6,150 nt of DNA, from positions 1-6,150 of the forward strand of contig JAIPIM010000247.1 in NCBI GenBank assembly GCA_021734725.1. Direction: 5' to 3'. The notes below the pieces were generated by a model. It was not told the DNA's origin. It searched no databases and was given only the letters and a program-made list of their open reading frames with translations. Below, piece after piece: positions 1-5,460 of this stretch. Position 1 is the first letter of the stretch; each line of letters opens with the position of its first letter. The translations under genes were made by a program, and so were the position numbers. The stretch comes from Minisyncoccota bacterium (lineage in GTDB: Bacteria; Verrucomicrobiota; Lentisphaeria; Oligosphaerales; MVZH01).

Positions 1-1
1 G

Positions 2-541
2 CTGGCTAGCTGGGCAGTTGCCGCCAAAAACACGCTGCGGACCACCCTCCCGTCAGAAGGGAAGCGTCCTTGCTGGCACAGTGTCTTTCTGCAAAGGCTG
101 GCGGGCATTGGTTCGCGCGATGAATGGATTAGGGCGATCGACAATCCCAATGCTCTTCGCCCGCGTACGGCCTATATGTGGTACTGGGCCGTCGAAGCCA
201 TGTTGCGCGACCGGCTGTATCCGCGGGCAATGAACACTATGCGCCGGATATGGGGACCGCTTATCCACCAGGGGTTCGATACCTGTCCGGAACACTTGTT
301 CGAAAACAGTGACGCATACAGACAACCCGGCAGCGCTCTCAGTTACTGTCACGGATGGGCCGCCGGACCGAACGCCCTGTTCGCGCATCACATTCTCGGC
401 GTCCACCCGCGTCATCCCGCGGATCCACATTGGACACCTCACCCAAACACGGCCGGACTGCGCTGGATCGAAGGCAAAGTACCCAGCCCAAAAGCAGAGG
501 TGTCGGTTAGGAGGCGGGGTAACCCGGAAGTGGGCTATTGA
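2..541 (+). CDS. Alpha-L-rhamnosidase-like glycoside hydrolase (GH78 type), C-terminal fragment
   Basis: The reading frame is open from the left edge, so the gene starts outside the window; 179 residues are visible and end at TGA 539-541. The fragment reads like the last helices of an (alpha/alpha)6 toroid followed by the C-terminal beta domain of GH78 rhamnosidases. Recognisable pieces are the helix around residues 51-70 (RTAYMWYWAVEAM), the segment GFDTCPEHLF at about 92-100 whose Glu (about 97) sits where the family has its T-x-x-E catalytic-region motif, and SYCHGWAAGPNALFAHHILGV at about 114-134, matching the family's S-x-C-H-x-W-S-x-x-P signature. A tail P..AGLRWIEGKVPSPKAEVSV matches the usual closing beta domain. 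Expected role: removal of terminal rhamnose or a similar deoxysugar from polysaccharides or glycoconjugates. It converges with the minus-strand gene ending at 635. The exact substrate is unknown, and the N-terminal part, including any signal peptide, is not visible. Confidence 0.8.
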   Translation: MASWAVAAKNTLRTTLPSEGKRPCWHSVFLQRLAGIGSRDEWIRAIDNPNALRPRTAYMWYWAVEAMLRDRLYPRAMNTMRRIWGPLIHQGFDTCPEHLFENSDAYRQPGSALSYCHGWAAGPNALFAHHILGVHPRHPADPHWTPHPNTAGLRWIEGKVPSPKAEVSVRRRGNPEVGY

Positions 542-634
542 CCATTCGCTCGATTCCAGCAATTTGAAACCGACGATGCAATTACTCCCGTCCCACATAA
601 TTCGTACCCGTAACATCCAGCGGGTGGAGGCTTT

Positions 635-1444
635 TCACTTCTTAAGCGCGGCCACAACATCATCCCCGTCAAACACGTAGCCGAACGCCACGGCCACGCG
701 CCAGAGGGCTTCCTCTTTGTGCAGCTCTTCGCGGGCGGATTCCTTGTTCTCAACCGCGGTGACCGCCTGGCGAATGGTCGAACACATAATACCGTGCTTC
801 GACATGTCCGCCATCCCGCCGGGACTGAGCAGCAGGCACCAGTTGATGGCAAAACCGACATAAATCAGGTGGTTGATACCGCGTTCCCGGCACAGCGCGA
901 ACACCTGGTGTGCGTTTTCAGCCACGCCTTCATCGCCGACCGGTTTCGCTTCCGGGGCAAAATCGAGTTTGTCAAACCCTCGTGCAATGTCCTCGGCATT
1001 GTGCTTCTTGGCATCGGCCTTGAACTGGGCGAGACGCTCCAGGACCGGATCGCGTTCGATTTGGGCCGGTTCCGCGGGGGGCGGTCCGGCTGTTTCCACC
1101 GCGTGCCGGTATCCCGGACACTGCTTGTAATAGTCGCCGCCGCCGACCACGTGAAACAGGGCTAAACGCGAGTTGCGCACGGCGGTGAGCAATGGTGGAA
1201 ATACTGTGCGACAAATGCGCTGTGCGCGCGGGATATACTCCACGGTCCGCCACCATCCGGGGAAGTCGTCGAACGTTCCGCAGTCCCAGGCATGCATGAC
1301 CACGACCGCGGTGCGCTCCGGGTTAATCTCCACCTCCGCCGTTTTCCAGCCGCCGTAACCCTCTCCGGGCACGTCCAGGGCGTAGTCGGCATCGAACTGC
1401 TCATAGTAATGGGCCGCAAGTCGAATGACGGATGAATGGTCCAT
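635..1444 (-). CDS. Isochorismatase-fold (cysteine hydrolase superfamily) protein with altered active site
   Basis: 269 residues. The start at 1444 is chosen because GGAGG lies six bases upstream; an upstream in-frame start at 1651 would read through the intergenic repeats and has no comparable site. The fold is indicated by a first beta strand RTAVVVMHAWDCG (about 44-56), a strand LALFHVVGGG (94-103), and the signature GINHLIYVGFAINWCLLLSPGGMADM (189-214), where Cys203 is in the position of the family's nucleophile (G-x-x-T-N-x-C). Family members hydrolyse amides such as nicotinamide, N-carbamoyl compounds or isochorismate using an Asp-Lys-Cys triad. Here the Asp expected at the end of the first strand (I-D-M-Q type motif) aligns with His51; Asp54 lies three residues on. 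Lys167 is a tentative triad Lys. The protein is longer than the typical 180-220 residues because of about 40 extra N-terminal residues and an insert around 104-165. No signal peptide, so cytoplasmic. Substrate not predictable. Confidence 0.82.
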   Translation of the reverse strand: MDHSSVIRLAAHYYEQFDADYALDVPGEGYGGWKTAEVEINPERTAVVVMHAWDCGTFDDFPGWWRTVEYIPRAQRICRTVFPPLLTAVRNSRLALFHVVGGGDYYKQCPGYRHAVETAGPPPAEPAQIERDPVLERLAQFKADAKKHNAEDIARGFDKLDFAPEAKPVGDEGVAENAHQVFALCRERGINHLIYVGFAINWCLLLSPGGMADMSKHGIMCSTIRQAVTAVENKESAREELHKEEALWRVAVAFGYVFDGDDVVAALKK

Positions 1445-1450
1445 GTTTTT

Positions 1451-1455
1451 CCTCC
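1451..1455 (-). promoter_or_regulatory. Ribosome binding site GGAGG of the isochorismatase-fold gene
   Basis: On the minus strand GGAGG is followed by AAAAAC and then ATG at 1444-1442, a six-base spacing. This strong site decides the start codon over the longer frame beginning at 1651. Confidence 0.75.
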
Positions 1456-1512
1456 AATAGTGTATTGGCGTGCTCCAGAACTCATGTTTAAACGCAAATG
1501 GAACGCCCTGTT

Positions 1513-1529
1513 TTGTCTGAAAAAGACAA
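1513..1529. promoter_or_regulatory. Perfect 6-bp inverted repeat, possible operator or hairpin
   Basis: TTGTCT-GAAAA-AGACAA is a perfect inverted repeat with a five-base spacer. It lies about 70-85 bases upstream of the ATG at 1444 on the minus strand, inside the region that should hold the gene's promoter. It could be an operator for a dimeric regulator or a small hairpin in the leader. It lacks a GC-rich stem and a following T run, so it is not a convincing terminator. Confidence 0.35.
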
Positions 1530-1557
1530 CGGCATTTGACGAGAAAGGTGGGTCGGG

Positions 1558-1685
1558 TAAGTGTAGTCCGAGCAAGGGTGGCGTTTAAGTGTACGCATAA
1601 GTGTGACGCTTTGCGCCCCAATACACTTAACCGCTTTCTTAACCGCCACACTTACTCGGATACACTTAACCGATCCGCTTAACCG
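1558..1685. repeat. Cluster of TAAGTGT and CTTAACCG repeats: inverted repeat plus 39-bp tandem period
   Basis: TAAGTGT occurs three times in plus orientation (1558-1564, 1586-1592, 1598-1604) and three times in minus orientation (1623-1629, 1648-1654, 1662-1668). CTTAACCG occurs four times (1626-1633, 1638-1645, 1665-1672, 1678-1685). The 13-mer ATACACTTAACCG is repeated exactly at 1621-1633 and 1660-1672, a 39-bp period. The block 1558-1589 is a near-perfect inverted copy of 1638-1668 (about 28 of 32 positions, one gap), separated by 48 bp that contains a further TAAGTGT/ACACTTA pair. A long fold-back RNA or cruciform is therefore possible, as is an array of binding sites for a DNA-binding protein. 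The repeat family is not recognised. Confidence 0.7.
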
Positions 1686-1860
1686 GTTTTTATAAACTGT
1701 CCTTTAGCTTGCGATACCTTCGTGCTTAAAAGAGCGAAGTCTGGTGCTCTATGCTCGTCCTGCGTATCGTGTTTCCGCAAGGCCGTTTTATCGGTCCGGT
1801 CTGAGTTCCGCGTTTACGCGGCAGCTGCAGCGAGTCTTCAGCGAGCGGAATGTGGTTACT

Positions 1861-1909
1861 GCTCCCGTCTGCACTTATAGGAAAAGGGCAGCCCTCGCCC
1901 TTGGGGAGC
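1861..1909 (-). terminator. Nested inverted repeat, weak terminator candidate for the amidohydrolase pair
   Basis: The outer arms are GCTCCC (1861-1866) and GGGAGC (1904-1909); the inner arms are AAGGGC (1884-1889) and GCCCTT (1897-1902) with a 7-base loop. Read on the minus strand, the inner stem AAGGGC/GCCCTT continues into TTCC, so only a short T run follows. It lies 72-120 bases past the stop codon of the minus-strand gene ending at 1981, a plausible place for transcription to end. The short T run makes an intrinsic terminator uncertain; it may simply be a structured RNA end. Confidence 0.3.
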
Positions 1910-1915
1910 AAACGC

Positions 1916-1956
1916 ACCAAGAACCAAGAACGAAGCACTACGAACCAAAAACCAAG
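1916..1956 (+). repeat. GAACCAAGAAC-type intergenic repeat, copy 1
   Basis: An adenine-rich, quasi-periodic stretch built from ACCAAGAACCAAGAACGAAG, then TACGAACC and AAAAACCAAG. It shares the exact 14-mer CAAGAACCAAGAAC (1918-1931) with the reverse complement of 5368-5381 in the other large gap. It lies 25 bases beyond the stop codon of the gene ending at 1981. Its presence in two separate intergenic gaps points to a dispersed intergenic repeat family in this genome rather than local slippage. Confidence 0.5.
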
Positions 1957-1980
1957 CCGCTCAATGCTCCGTTCGTCATG

Positions 1981-2760
1981 CTATTGTTCGTTTAAACGAG
2001 CATTTCTCCCCCCCCTGTTGCCGAACAGGCGCACGGCATTGGCCTGCCCGATGGTCTCGTATTCCTCAGCCAACGGACGGATCCCTTCCAGTTTCATGAC
2101 GGCTGGGCGGGTGTAGAAGAACGGTGTGTGCGAACCGAACAGCACGCGGGTGGCGGGAACCTGCTCCAAAAGCGTGGGCAAGGTCTGAAAGGTTTCGATA
2201 AACGACAGATCGACGCAAACATTCTCGGTCTTCCGAATCAGTTCGACCGCCTCGCCGAAGTATGCGCAGAGGCAGATCGTTGGAACCTGGGGGAAAGCGT
2301 TGGCCAGTTCGACGATGTCGGCCACGGGCACGCCGGGGACTTTCATCAAGGGATACTGGTTGCGCTCGTCCTCGACGCGCATTTGGATTATGAGCGGCGT
2401 GACTTCCGCCGCCAAAACCTCGACCAATTGCCGAACAAACGGGGTGTCCAAGCGGTACTCGTGGTAGTTCGGCACGATTCTGACGGCCTTCAGGTCGACC
2501 CCGTCCGCCACTATCGCGCGCCAGTTGCTCAGCGTGGGGTTCACGGTCGGCACGGGGACCAGCGTGGGCTGTCGCTTGCCCGCTCGGAACAGCTCGGCGT
2601 TGCCGACCGCGGGATCCGGGAACAGGATGGTGTCCAGGGAGGTAACCAGCGCGGGGCCGATGCCGGTCGCCCGCAGATGCCGGGCCAAGGCCGGGGCCGT
2701 ACGAATCGAGAACCGCTGGAACGGCCAGCGCCCGAGAGAGGTGTTGATGTCAACAATCAT
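1981..2760 (-). CDS. Amidohydrolase-superfamily protein lacking the metal-binding residues
   Basis: 259 residues. Its ATG (2760-2758) overlaps the stop of the upstream amidohydrolase gene by four bases (ATGA), indicating translational coupling; only a GAAAGG some 12 bases upstream could serve as ribosome site. The TIM-barrel layout of Amidohydrolase_2 proteins is visible: an N-terminal strand MIVDINTSLGRWPF, a middle strand LKAVRIVPNYHEY (90-102), LIIQMRVEDER (123-133), and near the end VLFGSHTPFFY (206-216) followed by QANAVRLFGN. The residues that normally bind metal are changed: D-x-H-x-H is DINTS, with Asn6 and Ser8 for the two His; the strand-five position carries Gln126; and the C-terminal metal Asp (FGSD) is His211. 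It is probably non-catalytic, uses another mechanism, or partners its neighbour. The last about 15 residues (NRGGRNARLNEQ) follow an eight-G run and look unconserved. Confidence 0.8.
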   Translation of the reverse strand: MIVDINTSLGRWPFQRFSIRTAPALARHLRATGIGPALVTSLDTILFPDPAVGNAELFRAGKRQPTLVPVPTVNPTLSNWRAIVADGVDLKAVRIVPNYHEYRLDTPFVRQLVEVLAAEVTPLIIQMRVEDERNQYPLMKVPGVPVADIVELANAFPQVPTICLCAYFGEAVELIRKTENVCVDLSFIETFQTLPTLLEQVPATRVLFGSHTPFFYTRPAVMKLEGIRPLAEEYETIGQANAVRLFGNRGGRNARLNEQ

Positions 2761-3512
2761 AGTTGCAGGAGCCTTTCCGCGTTGATGCCGAGGATCAGGT
2801 CACGGTCGCGCGCGCCGATGCCGGCTCCGAGAACGCGCCCGAGCTGGCAGGAGAAATCGCGGCCGGGTATGTCCGATCCGAACAGAATCCGCTCCGGTCC
2901 CAGACGTTTTACGGCATACTCGACAATGCCCGAAAACGGTTGCGAACCGGAGGTGTCCACGTATACGTTGGGATAAGGTTCGATGTCGAGTATTCCACGC
3001 ATACCGCATGCCGTTAAGTGTGCCATGACGATGATCGTCCGCGGACGCCGCGCGCCCAGGTGCGCGATGCCCGCCGGGCTGGATTCGCCCAGCACTTTGC
3101 CGACGGTCTTGTTCCACGAATGATGCAGAACCGGGATATCCAGACTTGCGCAGGCGTCCATGATCGGATCCAGCCGCGGGTCGCGGGCGTTGCGCTCGAC
3201 CTCCAGTTTGATGCCGCGCAGACCGCCATTTTCTACGCAGCGGGAAATCTCCCCGAGCACGAAGCCTTTTTCGTGATTCGGGTTGAGGAAAGCAAACCCC
3301 GTCAGAGTGTCAGGATGCCGGCGGACCAACCGCATTGTTTCGTCATTGGCGGATTGGACCTGTTCCGGCGTCGCATTGAGCGGCCAGGCACCCAGGTTGA
3401 CCAGCCGGGTGATGCCCAGACGACGCGCCTCTGATAAGATCGTCGCGGTGCTCACGCCCGACTTGGCGGGCAGATGAGTATGGATGTCGATAATCATCCT
3501 TTCGTCAGTCAT
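2757..3512 (-). CDS. Metal-dependent amidohydrolase (Amidohydrolase_2 type, TIM barrel)
   Basis: 251 residues. The start at 3512 is supported by GGAG seven bases upstream (GGCGGAG); a second Met at residue 6 has only GAAAGG directly abutting it. Metal-site motifs are intact and in order: DIHTH at residues 9-13, GGLRGIKLE at 96-104, LHHSW at 129-133 (His130/131), MAHLT with His165, and ILFGSDIPG with Asp214, then an NAERLLQL helix closing the barrel. Such proteins hydrolyse amides or lactones or decarboxylate aromatic acids; the substrate cannot be told from sequence. No signal peptide, so cytoplasmic. It is followed with ATGA overlap by a diverged paralogue-like gene that lacks the same residues. 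A stem-loop (3533-3560) sits just upstream of its ribosome site, suggesting leader control of the pair. Confidence 0.88.
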   Translation of the reverse strand: MTDERMIIDIHTHLPAKSGVSTATILSEARRLGITRLVNLGAWPLNATPEQVQSANDETMRLVRRHPDTLTGFAFLNPNHEKGFVLGEISRCVENGGLRGIKLEVERNARDPRLDPIMDACASLDIPVLHHSWNKTVGKVLGESSPAGIAHLGARRPRTIIVMAHLTACGMRGILDIEPYPNVYVDTSGSQPFSGIVEYAVKRLGPERILFGSDIPGRDFSCQLGRVLGAGIGARDRDLILGINAERLLQL

Positions 3513-3532
3513 GCGCAGTCTCCGCCAAAACC

Positions 3533-3560
3533 GTACTTCTTAGAGTTGACTCAAGAGTAC
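3533..3560. promoter_or_regulatory. 12-bp inverted repeat upstream of the amidohydrolase pair
   Basis: The arms pair as GTACT (3533-3537) with AGTAC (3556-3560), CTT (3539-3541) with AAG (3553-3555), and GAGT (3543-3546) with ACTC (3549-3552), with single-base bulges at 3538 and 3542. On the minus strand it ends about 20 bases before the ATG at 3512 and just before the GGCGGAG ribosome site. The core TTGACTCAA is itself a 9-base palindrome. It may be an operator or an mRNA hairpin affecting translation. No T run follows, so a terminator is unlikely. Confidence 0.5.
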
Positions 3561-3564
3561 GAAT

Positions 3565-3578
3565 TGAAAGCGTTTTTA
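3565..3578. promoter_or_regulatory. Possible LacI/CcpA-like operator
   Basis: TGAAAGCGTTTTTA has the A-rich/CG/T-rich form of LacI-family operators (general pattern TG-x-AA-x-CG-x-T), centred on CG at 3571-3572, but its outer bases do not mirror. It lies directly upstream of the inverted repeat and about 55-65 bases before the amidohydrolase start, a sensible promoter position. A single match of this kind is weak evidence. Confidence 0.2.
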
Positions 3579-3621
3579 CCTTATTCTTACGCTCTGATCG
3601 ATCCCATGCGATGCTTGTGGA

Positions 3622-4953
3622 TTATCGTGCTTGTTCACTTGCCTCGAGCATGCACGCCACGTGTTCGTGAATGCGGTCTTCGGTGTCTCCCGTAAACCGA
3701 CCGGTACGGTAGCGGTACTGGTTGGCAAACAGGACTTCGTATCCCCATTGATCCAATTGCCGTTTCGCGGGCACATAGCCGATAACGTCGTTGGCATAGG
3801 CCAGCGGCAAGACATTCCCGAAGCGCGGACGCAACTCCTTTTTCATGCGAAGGGCGTGCTCCACAACCGCCTCGGCGGCCAACGCAACCACGGCCAGTGA
3901 ATCGCCGAAGCGCAGGGTTTGAATCTCGAACGGCACCTCGCGCTCTTCCGGCAGCCCGGCATCCAGGCGCTGTTTGTGATACCGCGCCCAGCGTTTCTTG
4001 AAATCCGCCTCACTTTTCAGTTCCGCGGCCACTCTGGCTTTGTCCAGCGGTTCGGTGAACAGATCGATCACGGATTGACGCATGTCTATGGCACCCGTGA
4101 TCGGCTGCATGTCGCCATTTTCAATGGTCTCAATGACAGCGTCGCCGAGTTGATTGCCGATGTCCCGAACTTGCTCGACCGTTCTCCAGGGGAATCCTTG
4201 CGCGTTCGGATCGGCGGGCATGGGTTTCTGGTCGGCGCCGCAACCCTGCAGAAACGCCGGTTGCGCGAAACCGAACGCCTCCTGGATGCGGTCGTATGCG
4301 AACCCCGGGTAGTCGCCGCCGATGAGCAGTCCGCCGCGACTCGTGGGGTGGCAGGCATAATTGAAGAAAATACCGCGCGGAACGCCGGCAAGGTCCTCGA
4401 TGCTGAGCACGGAGACCTCATGGTCGTGGGGCCCCTCCGGATCAGGCGCCCACAGAACGTTCTCGGAGTTTTCGGGGTCGGGCTTGCGGCGGCTGACCGC
4501 GAAATCGCAGTGGCCAAGACCGAATGTCAAGCGTGCATCGAACCGGTTTCTCCAGGCGATGGATGCCGTCCGGGCCATGACCATAATCGCCCGGTGAACA
4601 TACTCATGATCGATCCAGCCAAAACTCTCGATGTCCTTGGTTCGGACACTGGGACCGCAATGGGTATGCGTTCCGCTGAGAATGATGTTGGCGTTGGGCA
4701 CCCCGGTTTCCTGCCGGATCGCGTTGCGCACGCGGTCGGCAATACTCTCGAAGAACACGATCTCGGCGCTGAGAATGATGATCGCGGTTTTGCCATCGTG
4801 AATCGCGGCGGCCACCGTCCGCAGTGGGTGATACACTCCAGTCGAGGTGTGCCGTCCGCGCGCGGCAAACCCGCACAGAGGGGCCCCCACCTCAGGTGTG
4901 ATGTCGCCGGTTGCGATGCCGATGGAGTACATGTCAAGCCTGTTCTGCTGCAT
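3622..4953 (-). CDS. Neutral/alkaline non-lysosomal ceramidase-family hydrolase, no signal peptide
   Basis: 443 residues with motifs of the neutral ceramidase N-terminal domain: GIATGDITP at 12-20, GTHTHCGP at 94-101 (zinc His candidates 96/98), FFNYACHPTS at 196-205 (His202), GGDYPG at 212-217, and FLQGCGADQKP at 234-244, equivalent to the family's Q-G-x-x-G-D-x-x-P. Further on, ALAAEAVVEHAL (Glu361) and ANDVIGYVPAKRQLDQWGYE (Tyr393) match the Glu and Tyr that complete the zinc site in characterised ceramidases. The family cleaves the N-acyl amide bond of ceramides; many bacterial members have untested N-acyl or ester substrates. Unlike secreted ceramidases it is short, lacks the C-terminal Ig-like domain, and starts directly at the catalytic domain without a signal peptide. 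Met1 (4953) is preceded by AAGGGAAAACGAG; Met8 (4932) with AGG six bases upstream is an alternative start. It follows a truncated capA-like gene after 93 bp. Confidence 0.85.
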   Translation of the reverse strand: MQQNRLDMYSIGIATGDITPEVGAPLCGFAARGRHTSTGVYHPLRTVAAAIHDGKTAIIILSAEIVFFESIADRVRNAIRQETGVPNANIILSGTHTHCGPSVRTKDIESFGWIDHEYVHRAIMVMARTASIAWRNRFDARLTFGLGHCDFAVSRRKPDPENSENVLWAPDPEGPHDHEVSVLSIEDLAGVPRGIFFNYACHPTSRGGLLIGGDYPGFAYDRIQEAFGFAQPAFLQGCGADQKPMPADPNAQGFPWRTVEQVRDIGNQLGDAVIETIENGDMQPITGAIDMRQSVIDLFTEPLDKARVAAELKSEADFKKRWARYHKQRLDAGLPEEREVPFEIQTLRFGDSLAVVALAAEAVVEHALRMKKELRPRFGNVLPLAYANDVIGYVPAKRQLDQWGYEVLFANQYRYRTGRFTGDTEDRIHEHVACMLEASEQAR

Positions 4954-5046
4954 AATCTCGTTTTCCCTTTTTATTGCAATGTGTTTCTAGCCTCCGCCTC
5001 CCCGTCATTCCGTCCGGATTTTGCGCCGCCTTATCCCCGCAATTCG

Positions 5047-5292
5047 TCATAAGGGGGCATGCGGCCGCTTATACTCGAAATTGCGGCTTTGCAGAGGATG
5101 ACCGCTGGCTTTCTCGAGCGGAAAATCTTCCGGGATCAGAACCGACTCCTGATTGCCGAAACGGATATCGGCAGCCTGCAATTCTGTGATTACCTCCGCA
5201 AAAGGGAACGCGACGCCATTATTCCTTATCGCCATTTCCGGTTTGCCGGCAAACGATATGTCGCCGACGGCAGCAAGGGTTATCTTGGCCAT
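5047..5292 (-). pseudogene. Truncated CapA/PgsA-type (PGA_cap) metallophosphoesterase-like protein, N-terminal fragment
   Basis: 81 residues only. The opening MAKITLAAVGDISFAGKPE gives the G-D-I metal motif of the CapA fold, and FPFAEVITELQAADIRFGNQESVL (29-52) matches the family's segment ending N-L-E or N-x-E. Family members usually have 300-400 residues and continue with an N-N-H motif and more metal ligands; none of these appears after residue 70 in any frame down to the next gene at 4953. The last residues (FEYKRPHAPL) look unrelated, placing the breakpoint near 5080. The start is well formed: AGGA lies nine bases before the ATG at 5292, so the 5' end of the gene is intact. CapA proteins take part in poly-gamma-glutamate capsule export, though many bacterial homologues have other unknown roles. 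Probably a decayed gene left by a deletion; a tiny expressed peptide or an assembly join are alternatives. Confidence 0.65.
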
Positions 5293-5336
5293 CGTGTTTG
5301 TTCCTTTCGGTTTTGCCCTTCAGTGTTATTTGCAGA

Positions 5337-5365
5337 GAATTACGAAATGTCATTTTTCGCAATTC
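5337..5365. other. AT-rich hairpin between the M14 peptidase and capA-like genes
   Basis: GAATTACGAAA (5337-5347) pairs with TTTCGCAATTC (5355-5365), ten of eleven positions matching, around the 7-base loop TGTCATT. It lies about 45 bases upstream of the capA-like start and about 100 bases after the M14 stop on the minus strand. No clear T run follows in either direction, so it may be a leader hairpin, operator or weak terminator. Confidence 0.4.
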
Positions 5366-5427
5366 TTGTTCTTGGTTCTTGATTCGTGGTTTTGAACTTA
5401 AGTACTAAGAACGACGAACCACGAACG
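5362..5427. repeat. GAACCAAGAAC-type intergenic repeat, copy 2, with internal inverted arms
   Basis: The left part (5362-5393) carries on its minus strand CAAGAACCAAGAAC (5381-5368), an exact match to 1918-1931 in opposite genome orientation. The right part (5404-5427) has ACTAAGAACGACGAACC and ACGAAC on the plus strand. TTCGTGGTT (5383-5391) and AACCACGAA (5417-5425) form a perfect 9-bp inverted repeat, so two diverged units lie head to head around AACTTAAGTACT. A small extra hairpin, GCGAA (5434-5438) with TTCGC (5445-5449), lies next to it, 12 bases beyond the M14 stop codon. Confidence 0.5.
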
Positions 5428-5460
5428 ACTCGCGCGAAGGGTATTTCGCAAGAGTCTGTG

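Larger units (their letters stand above)
1445..1980. other. Long non-coding gap rich in repeats and inverted repeats
   Basis: No frame in this 536-bp stretch has a convincing ribosome site, recognisable protein motif, or coding-like composition; short open frames here (for example 1726-1938 minus and 1744-1995 plus) read as low-information sequence. It must carry the promoter of the minus-strand gene starting at 1444 and any terminator of the amidohydrolase pair ending at 1981. Contents from right to left: GAACCAAGAAC-type repeat (1916-1956), nested inverted repeat (1861-1909), small hairpin CCGCG-TTTA-CGCGG (1808-1821), repeat cluster (1558-1685), perfect hairpin (1513-1529). No clear -35/-10 pair could be assigned, and no tRNA or known riboswitch pattern is seen. 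Confidence 0.6.

Noticed and set aside
53..616. Minus-strand open frame of 187 codons
   Set aside because: It overlaps the rhamnosidase-like fragment on the other strand, which carries family signatures; the minus-strand translation is featureless.
541..635. Bidirectional terminator between the two convergent genes
   Set aside because: Only a four-base stem (TCCA/TGGA near 616-628) before CTTTT was found; this is too weak to annotate.
1445..1651. N-terminal extension of the isochorismatase-fold protein to a start at 1651
   Set aside because: The extension would translate intergenic repeats and lacks a good ribosome site, while GGAGG sits six bases before the ATG at 1444.
1558..1685. CRISPR array
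   Set aside because: The repeated words are only 7-13 bases, occur in both orientations and lack uniform spacers; no cas gene is visible.
1726..1995. Short open frames on both strands in the large gap
   Set aside because: They overlap each other, have no ribosome site of note, and their translations run through the nested inverted repeat and GAACCAAGAAC repeat.
2128..2976. Plus-strand open frame of 282 codons spanning both amidohydrolase genes
   Set aside because: It is antisense to two overlapping genes with clear barrel motifs; its Arg/Gln/Gly-rich translation is typical of a shadow frame.
3919..5052. Long plus-strand open frame of 377 codons
   Set aside because: It is antisense to the ceramidase-family gene, whose minus-strand protein has clear family motifs; the plus-strand translation has no recognisable motif and extends into the capA-like fragment.
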